Origin: Pseudocercospora fijiensis CIRAD86
Lineage: Eukaryota; Ascomycota; Dothideomycetes; Mycosphaerellales; Mycosphaerellaceae
NCBI RefSeq assembly: GCF_000340215.1
Contig: NW_006921536.1
Coordinates: 2,257,582 to 2,321,581 of the forward strand
Length of the DNA: 64,000 nucleotides
Direction: 5' to 3'
Shown: in pieces, positions 57,099 through 64,000 of the stretch
Numbering within the stretch: the first letter of the stretch is position 1
Layout of the letters: each line of letters opens with the position of its first letter
The notes under the pieces: model-generated
Databases searched by the model: none
What the model was told of the DNA's origin: nothing
Seen by the model: the letters and a program-made list of their open reading frames with translations, nothing else
Position numbers and translations under genes: made by a program

Positions 57099-58885
57099 TT
57101 AGAGCTTGTTTGGCTCGATCTGGTGCTGTGGCCACTGGTAGCCGGCAGCGTCGGCGAACTTGTAGCCGTACGAAGAGGTGAAGTCGTCGAGAACGGCTGG
57201 GCCGCGGGAACCTGCAGAAAACATTAGCTGATGTTGCATGAAATTGTGTGCGTACCCGACTCACCGTATGGGTAGCCCATGGGGATAATCTCCTTATTGT
57301 CGTCCAGGTAGTGCAAGAGTGGGGTGAAGATGCGCCATGAAGCGTCCAACTCATCGTCACGGACGAAGTTGGAGTGGTCGCCCTTCAGCGAGTCAAGGAT
57401 CAAGCTCTCGTAAGCCTCTGGAATCTTAAGGTCAGAGAAGCGTCTTCGGTAGGTGAGGTCAAGCTCGGTGACCACGGTCTGCATGCTCAAGCCCGGAAGC
57501 TTGCTGTTCATCTTGATGTAGATCGACTCGTTTGGCTGAACTCGGATGACCAGCTCGTTACGCGGGATATCCTTGAAGATACCAGAGGTGACGTCCTTGA
57601 ACTGAATACGAACTTCAGTCTTCTGCTCGTTGAGAGCCTTGCCTGCCTTGAGGATGAAAGGCACGCCATCCCACCGCTCGTTCTTGATGTATGCGACCAT
57701 TGAGGCGAAAGTTGGGCAACGCGACTCCTTGGGTACTGTGTCGTCCTCCTTGTAGCCTGGCTTTGAGCCGTCAAGCGACTTCTCATACTGTCCAATGATG
57801 ACATCCTTTGGCTGGATGGCCGGCATACCACGCAGCACACGGACCTTTTCGTTGCGAATGTCCTCGGCGGAGAAAGAGATCGGACGCTCCATTGCGAGGA
57901 GCGTGAGAATCTGGAGGAGATGGTTCTGCATCACATCACGGACAATGCCGAACTCGTCGAAATAGCCTCCACGTCCCTCAGTGCCGAATGGCTCCTTGAA
58001 TGTGATCTGAACGTTATCGATGTGGTTGCGGTTCCAGGTTGCGCCGAAGAATTCGTTTCCGAATCGCAGAATGAGGATGTTCTTGACCATCTCCTTACCC
58101 AAGTAGTGATCGATACGGAAGATCTCCTCCTCCTTCCAGTTTGGTCGCAGAGCCTGGTCAAGCTCACGCGAGGACTGCAAGTCTTTGCCGAATGGCTTCT
58201 CGATGATGATACGAGAGATACCGTTCTTTGGGTAGTTGTTGCGCTTCAGGTGCTCAGAGACAGGAATGAACACTGATGGTGGGAGCGCCATGTAGAAAAT
58301 GCGGTTATTCTCCTTCTGACCCTTCTCGAGCTCTTGCAGGTGCTTCTCGAGCTCCTGGAAGCTCTCGTCCTTGTCGTATTGACCGCTAACATAGGTTGTG
58401 AACTTGCAGAACTGGTCGAGTTGCTGCTCCATTTCCTTTGTGGGAGTCTTGATGTGAGACTTTACGCGCTTCAGGTACTCGGTGTGGTCCATCTTCGTTC
58501 GGGCGTAGCCCACGATCTTGACGTCTCTTGGGAGGAAGCCATTTCTGAACAGACCGAACAGCGCTGGAAAGGTCTTCTTCTTGGCGAGGTCGCCAGACGC
58601 GCCGAGTACGATGATGACGGTGTTGTCCTTGAGCTCCTTGCTGCTGCAATCATCCGTCTGTCAGCGCCCGATCTCCGCAGTGCATTGGCAATTACGGAAC
58701 GTTCGAAGGGGGCAGGCGGTGCATCCGGCAGTTTTAGGTGTGTGTTCATCGCGTCGCTCGCAGGTAGTGACAGAAACCATAGTATCGTCCTGTGCTGGAA
58801 CATGTACAGAAAGTTTCACCGACTCGATAAACACTTACCTCGGAGAGTTCTGGTCCTGGTCTGGGTGGATGAGTGTGTCCGCCAT
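57099..58885 (-). CDS. Glucose-6-phosphate 1-dehydrogenase
   Basis: Three exons (58885-58839, 58643-57265, 57211-57099) encode 512 residues, the usual fungal length. It oxidises glucose 6-phosphate with NADP+ to 6-phosphogluconolactone, the first and rate-limiting step of the oxidative pentose phosphate pathway in the cytosol. Coenzyme fingerprint GASGDLAKKK is at 30-39, EKPFGKDL at 164-171, and the substrate site RIDHYLGKE at 192-200 with its essential Lys. The C-terminus after the second intron reads GSRGPAVLDDF...YQWPQH, as expected. The short first exon of 15.7 codons and 195-bp first intron match gene structures in related fungi. Orthologue names include gsdA and zwf1. Confidence 0.97.
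57212..57264 (-). other. Intron 2 of G6PD gene, 53 bp
   Basis: GTGAGT donor, CTGCAG acceptor on the minus strand. Removal gives GYPYGSRGPAV, the conserved C-terminus. Confidence 0.93.
58644..58838 (-). other. Intron 1 of G6PD gene, 195 bp
   Basis: GTAAGTG donor, GCTGACAG branch-like site, TTGCAG acceptor. It joins NSP to SSKELKDNTV in frame. Confidence 0.92.
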
Positions 58886-60149
58886 GGTGTCGGCTCGAGT
58901 GTCAATTAATGCGGCGTGTTGTTGCGATGTCTGCCGCCGGTGTAGGAAAGAAGTTGACGAATGCGGCGACAAAGGTGGAAGGTGCGCAGTTCTGTTGAGC
59001 TGATGCGTTTCGGGCTTTGTGAGGGCGGAAGCAGTGGAGTTATTCGAGCGGCTCAACGTCACTTATTACACAGTCGAATGATGTTATTCACTTCACAGGC
59101 GCCGAAGAGATAGCGACGCTGCCAATTCTGCTGTATATACCCGCCTTCACTCGCTATCTTGTCTCTCACCGATGTTCGCTGACTGAGCGCTTAGTGATTT
59201 CTCAAGACTTTGCTCACAGTCGGTAGCATTTGACAGAGCTTCTCTGAAAAATCGCCTCACTTGCCTGGCTGGCACCACATGGCGGGGTTGTCGTCATTCA
59301 GGGTTGTTATTCTATCGGCATTGAACTGACTATTTAACTTTGACCTTTTCTCAGCATGAAAAAACTCGCGACCATATGCGAGGAGATTTCGCTCATGCCT
59401 ACTGTCTGTTAAGCGTTCGATAGGACCGTCCGCATGGCGATCACGAGCACGGCGAGCATAGCATCGTGACCGAACCATCGATTAGAGACCTTGATTACAG
59501 AGCAGGGCAGGGCAGGAAACACTGCGGCTTCGGCTTCCCCTTGTCTTTTCCGAGCCTCCGCCGACCACCTGCGCGAGGATACGGCTATAATACGATGGGC
59601 GGATGTCCTAACCAGGAAGCACTTTTACCAAATCTTTCCAGCTCTCACGAGCAGAAAAGGAAACGTCGACCATGACTGTGGTGTGTCTGATATCAGTGTC
59701 GGTGTCCGTTTTCGTAGTACTGGCTGCAGAGTCCAGGTCAGGTACGGTTGCCACAGAGGACGCTGCTGACTTCGGGTAACATAGCCCGGGCTTAAACCAC
59801 GGGTCGCCCAGCAAGCTTTCATCTCTCGGAGTTCTGAATGGAAATCCTGCGTCCTGTAGGCCTTGACAAGACTTCACTCTTGATCGGCATACCGTGCTGT
59901 AATGCAAATGAGTGCAGCAGGGGATACAGCTCCCCAAGAAAGGTGAGATCATGCAACGAGAAATGATGGTATGCGTGAGGTTCTCAGTGCAGAAGCGCAA
60001 GCAGCTCTTGTATCATATTCTCCAGAGCAAAAGGGTCGGGATTGCGGAGGAGGGTCCACTACCATTCCGCAGTGATCTCCATAGTAATCGTAAAGCCATT
60101 CCTCTGCTATTCCCACTGCTCTTTCTATACCAAATATCACCATTTTAAG
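58886..60149. other. Gene-free interval before right RIP block
   Basis: G6PD promoter and about 1 kb of ordinary sequence. Frames up to 130 codons (for instance 59608-60000, minus) have no recognisable motif and overlap others on the opposite strand, so none is called. Confidence 0.5.
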
Positions 60150-60349
60150 TGTATATTGTCGCCTTTTTAGTAGTATAGGCTATTCCGAGGTGTTATTGTC
60201 GCCGCGCCTGCCTATCGACCGCCCGCCCGCCTATCGACCGCCTAATACCTACCCTTACTATTTAAGATAATAACCTAATCTAATACTACCTCGACGATAG
60301 CTAGTTATTCGATAAGGTTACGAAGCTGTTATAGCATAATAATTAGGGG

Positions 60350-61230
60350 TCTCGGACGGCGGTTTATATACAAATAAAAAGATAGAGGGAGACCGGATCG
60401 GTAGTACTAATAAAGGGCGGAAGGCCTCGTATTATTACGCCGGAAATAAGGGATCTCATAGTAGAAATAATGCTAGAGACACCGTTGTTATAGTGTAACG
60501 AGATATAGTACTATCTACTAGATAAGTACTCGGAATAGATTAGTACTTAGACGATTGCGCGGTTATTAGTAGATAAGCACTTTACGTTTAAACTAACCTC
60601 TAGAACGGCTACGCAACGCGACCCGGTCGCGAGAGCTATGTTCGAGGCATAGGTATAGTCCTTTAGTATCGATATAATAGTATATATAGATAAGAGCTAT
60701 ATTAGCGATAGGGTAGTATATCGGAAGAGAGGTTGGGCGCCTCTAGGTATACCGGCGTACGATATCTAGTACCTATACTATAGTAAGCGGTTCTTACTAC
60801 TACCGGCGTATACTTCTAAAGGATATCTCGAGGACCCGTTAATTAAACCTAGTAGTATAAAGATAGCGGACTTCCTAGAATAGCTCTAGTTATATATACT
60901 ACTAAAGATATAGCGATATCTAAACCCGCGCTCGGTGTTATTAATAGATAACTGCTTAACCTATAGCCGCTAGTACGTCGTCGATATATACTAGGAAGTA
61001 GGCGTACGAGTATTGTTTCTACCGCCGTATTCGCCTAACTATATACTAATCGAGAAGTCTTTCTACCTATTAAAACACTAGATACGTAAACACGCTAGGT
61101 TAATGCTAAAGTATAGCGATAATAGTTAGCAAGAGAAGTTTAAAGCGTTTCTACGGATAGCGTATCGCAATTAGTGTCGAGGGGTTAATTACATAGCAAT
61201 CTTTAAGGGTTGTTATATAGTAGAAACACT
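60350..61230 (+). pseudogene. Tc1-like DD34E transposase, RIP-degraded
   Basis: One plus-strand frame interrupted by TAG/TAA. A GGRPR hook lies near 60415-60430 after the helix-turn-helix region, then a second HTH-like part. The DDE_3-type core follows: D1 at 60689-60691 (VYIDKS), KRGWAPLG, D2 at 60947-60949 (VLLIDNC), LPPYSP, and E at 61052-61054 (IEKSF). Thirty-four residues separate D2 and E, the Tc1 spacing. Trp/Gln codons are stops, so it is inactive. I could not find matching terminal inverted repeats on either side, so element borders are not given. Confidence 0.88.
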
Positions 61231-62091
61231 ATACTATACAATATAAGCTATATAATGTACCGATATATATACTTTTAGTATTATTTAAAAGCTTAAACTC
61301 GGCGCTATATAACGATATAAAAATCTTATCGATACGACTATTGTATAGCTAGTACCTCCTCGCCGTCGACACTACTAAAATGCAGTATATACTGCTAGGC
61401 TATATCCCTATACCGATGCGGAAAGTCGGCAAGTTCCGAGCTTAGTTTAGCGTTCCTTCGGATTTAGTAATGCTAATTATTACATACGCCTATACTAATA
61501 CTATTATATTAATTTTTTTCCTATTATACAAACTAGCCTGTTTGGTGCATTTTAAAAAAATAATAACGTTAATCGGATATATAGTTGTTATATTATAAAT
61601 CTAACTATAGAATTTGCTCGAATTCGTAAAGTCGCTCGAGCTTCGAGCTATAGCTAGAGGTCCGATATGCAGTCTATAAGCCGGCTTTTAGCACTAGATT
61701 GAATTACGAAACAACTATAACAGCTATTAACTCGCTTTTTTTTTTATAATCTACCGACGAGGCTAATTCAAAACATGCTGCATATAATTATATAGAGAGA
61801 ATAGTTCTTCGTAGTATTATTAGTATATAAAGCTAAAGAAGTTTTGCCGCAGGTATAGCCGAGAGTTTTACCGACACCGCGAAGCGAGTCCGAGCGACTT
61901 CCGGCATTAGTCTATAGCATTACTAACATCGATAGAGGCCTAGAATACACTACTTTTAATAGATACCAATTAATTTATATGTCCTATATGGATCTATACT
62001 ATTTAATTATGCTTCTTACATATAGCCGGAATTTTTTTGACGGTTATAGTTAAATATAGACTAAGCTAAAGTGTTGAGGTTAGCTTAGCTA
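61231..62091. other. AT-rich RIP-mutated non-coding stretch
   Basis: Contains A and T runs (for example near 61510, 61552 and 61736). No readable frame or repeat recognised. Confidence 0.5.
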
Positions 62092-63420
62092 TTATAACTC
62101 GTTATTAGTTACCTTATCCTTAGTCGTAGCATTAGCTATATTATTCTCCTTCTCGCTCTTACAAGCTAGACTACCTTCTATAGTACTTATATACACCTTT
62201 ATCTCGTCCTTTAGCTTCCGCCGGATGCTAATTTGTAGTACGTTATTTGCTAGGACCTCGTTAGGTTCCTTCTTAAGCATATAAAGAGTCTAGAAGCCTG
62301 CTTTTAGCTTAGCCTTTACTGCTACGAGCGCCTCTCGTATATAGATATGCCTCTTCGAGAGCTAGTCGTAGTACCTAGTAATATACTTCGCCCTATTAAG
62401 AATAGCCGCCCTGCTATCGACAATCGGTAAAGAGCGTAGATTTAGCTAGACAGGCGGATTTAGCTAAGCCTATAGCGGTATTAACTAGGGCATCGTATAT
62501 AGCGGAGGTATAGCGAACGGATTAAATAGAGACATAGAGCTATACTATAGCACCGGAGCTGCTAGTGTTAGTGTCTCTTATAGCAACGACGGCTTCTTCT
62601 TCTTGCTACGGTGCATATTATTATAGTTCTTTACAACCTTCTAAACAAGCTAACCTAGCATATTATCTACTATTGCAGTACCGGCTTCTATAGCGTTGCG
62701 CTATTCTTCTAGGTGTCTACCTAGTATCTAGTAATAGGTACTATCGTGCTATATATAGCAGCCGACGTTGCTACCCTTCTTAGTGTTAGTATACTGTCTA
62801 TCTAGACAGTGGAATTTAGCTAATAAGGTCTTATATATCTCTCGCGACTCGATAATACTATTAATAGTCTTCTCGTTAGTATTGCGAGTAGATTTGATGC
62901 CCTTCTCTTTCTATATAGCAGGTAGCTTATCTTAGTCGGATTCTATAAGGTTAGTATTACTATTAATAGCAGTAACCGACTCTCGTAGCTTGTTAGACTA
63001 GCATTCTTTAACTGTAATAGTAACTTGTCGCTTAGCCTCTACGTTATAGACAATAAGCTCGTCTATATTAATAGTCTAGTTATTTAGCTTAGCAAACAAT
63101 ACAGTATCTGTCTCCTTAGCAGCACCGTGTTTAGTAGCCTTAATAATAGCCTCTCGCTTGTAGAAGTAAGCCTATAGACTACGTTCTTTAGCAAATTCCT
63201 ATACCCTAACCTTAGCTTCTCGAAATAGTATAGATATTGTCTCTATCTTGCCTCTATAGATAGCCGATTAACTATTAAGCTTAACCGGTTATTGCTTGTA
63301 CTATTTAAACAGTGTCTTATAGACAACCTTGTAGTAGAGGCTTAAAGCTTAAGTAGAGGTAGCGGGCTAGTTATTAGACGGCTTACTAGTAGGTATAGAT
63401 TTGCGTACGCGTTTCTTAAT
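62092..63420 (-). pseudogene. Unrecognised RIP-degraded ORF at right edge
   Basis: A minus-strand frame reads from about 63200 down to 62092 with RIP-type stops, including a clean 62-codon C-terminal stretch (62280-62092). It is rich in Lys, Asn, Ile and Thr and predicted helical (for example LFAKLNNQTINIDEL near 63070). Farther upstream, about 63580-63650, is a Lys/Arg/Glu/Ser-rich repeat of short ttcgacctctct units. No domain recognised; likely another transposon protein. Confidence 0.4.
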
Positions 63421-63566
63421 AACTACTATACTAATTTTATCCTAGTTACTTAGAGGTCTATTAGATACATTAAGAGTATCATTCTGCGTGTCGGTATATG
63501 TATTAGAGGTGTTGCGTAGTAGTTTAGTAGCCGCCTATCGCTTGCGCTTCTACGAAGCCTAAGATT

Positions 63567-63645
63567 TCGAGCCCTTCTTCGACCTCTCTATTTTCTTCGA
63601 CCCCTCTATCTTCTTCGACCTCTCTACCTTCTTTGCGCCCTTCTG
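63567..63645. repeat. Imperfect 24-bp tandem repeats
   Basis: Three or more copies of a unit like cttcttcgacctctctatttt, encoding a basic or acidic low-complexity stretch depending on strand. Confidence 0.6.
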
Positions 63646-64000
63646 CTAAGTATCTAGTGCCTTCGAGTAGAGATTAGTCTTTGTCTTAGCGCTAGTTTTG
63701 CGTAGTTTTTGGCCCTTCTAAGAAAGACTCGTCTCTTCTATACCTACCTACGCGCTCTATATACTAGGCGGTAGAGTTACTATTACTTCCTATATAGTCG
63801 ATAGTATTCTATCGACCGCCTTCTACTACCGTATTTCTATCTCTTCTTCTTCTTCTTCTTTACTACCTTCTTCCTCGACACTCGGCGTACGGAATAACTT
63901 AGTACCTAGCAGATCGATAGTATATAGCTCCTCGGCCGACTATTCTTCGTCTCTTCGTAATACCGCCGCTACCGGATTACGCGCCTATATATCCTCGATA

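Noticed and set aside
59608..60000. 130-codon minus-strand frame
   Set aside because: No recognisable motif, no signal peptide pattern, overlapping frames on the other strand; not supported as a gene.
1..64000. tRNA, rRNA or other structured RNA genes
   Set aside because: I looked for tRNA-like A/B boxes and conserved rRNA segments while reading and saw none convincing; no covariance search could be run.

Overview
The window looks like a chromosome segment of a filamentous ascomycete (Pezizomycotina; a dothideomycete is my guess, not shown). Host genes have short introns (53-195 bp, GTRNGT donors, CTGAC-like branch sites) and belong to fungal families: a SLATT_fungal protein, a HET protein, ATG101, an RNase MRP subunit and G6PD. 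The repeats carry an extreme RIP signature restricted to CpA. CpA and TpG are almost absent and TpA is very high, while CpG survives. For example, bases 16021-16080 contain 12 TpA, 4 CpG and no CpA or TpG.

Layout. (1) 1 to about 36985 is one solid block of nested, RIP-mutated LTR retrotransposons. It holds an unknown element end (1-2459), the 5' part of a Ty3/gypsy element on the minus strand with its LTR (2495-4973), and a large unrecognised ORF (4974-14454) split by a complete Ty1/copia element (6457-11804, TSD TAAAC). That ORF runs into a 3' UTR and LTR (14939-15127). Next come a complete 13.3-kb Ty3/gypsy element (15292-28570, TSD TAGGT) and a complete 7.1-kb Ty3/gypsy element on the minus strand (29052-36168, TSD GAGAG). 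(2) About 37 to 60.1 kb is a gene island with normal dinucleotides: SLATT protein, M28 peptidase pseudogene, NIPA-type transporter, Sde182-like protein, aldo/keto reductase, BTB protein, HET protein, ATG101, RMP1 and G6PD. A 4.0-kb terminal-inverted-repeat transposon carrying an integrase-like DDE transposase (39952-43983) interrupts it. (3) 60.15 to 64 kb is a second RIP block with a Tc1-like DD34E transposase remnant and an unrecognised minus-strand ORF.

Because RIP here changes only CA to TA and TG to TA, the dead elements stay readable. Trp and Gln codons become TAG/TAA, Cys and His become Tyr, and ATG becomes ATA, with few or no indels. This lets large frames be followed through the stops. 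The most unusual result is that the 13.3-kb element carries a gag-pol frame plus a second frame of about 1,660 codons after the chromodomain, with no frameshift, including seven exact-period 72-bp repeats. A second unrecognised ORF of at least 1,370 codons ends in sequence shared with the 3' end of the 7.1-kb element.

Host genes show no obvious common pathway. ATG101 (autophagy initiation), RMP1 (RNase MRP) and G6PD (pentose phosphate pathway) are housekeeping genes. The SLATT, HET and BTB genes are the kind of fast-evolving, possibly self/non-self related genes often found beside repeat blocks.
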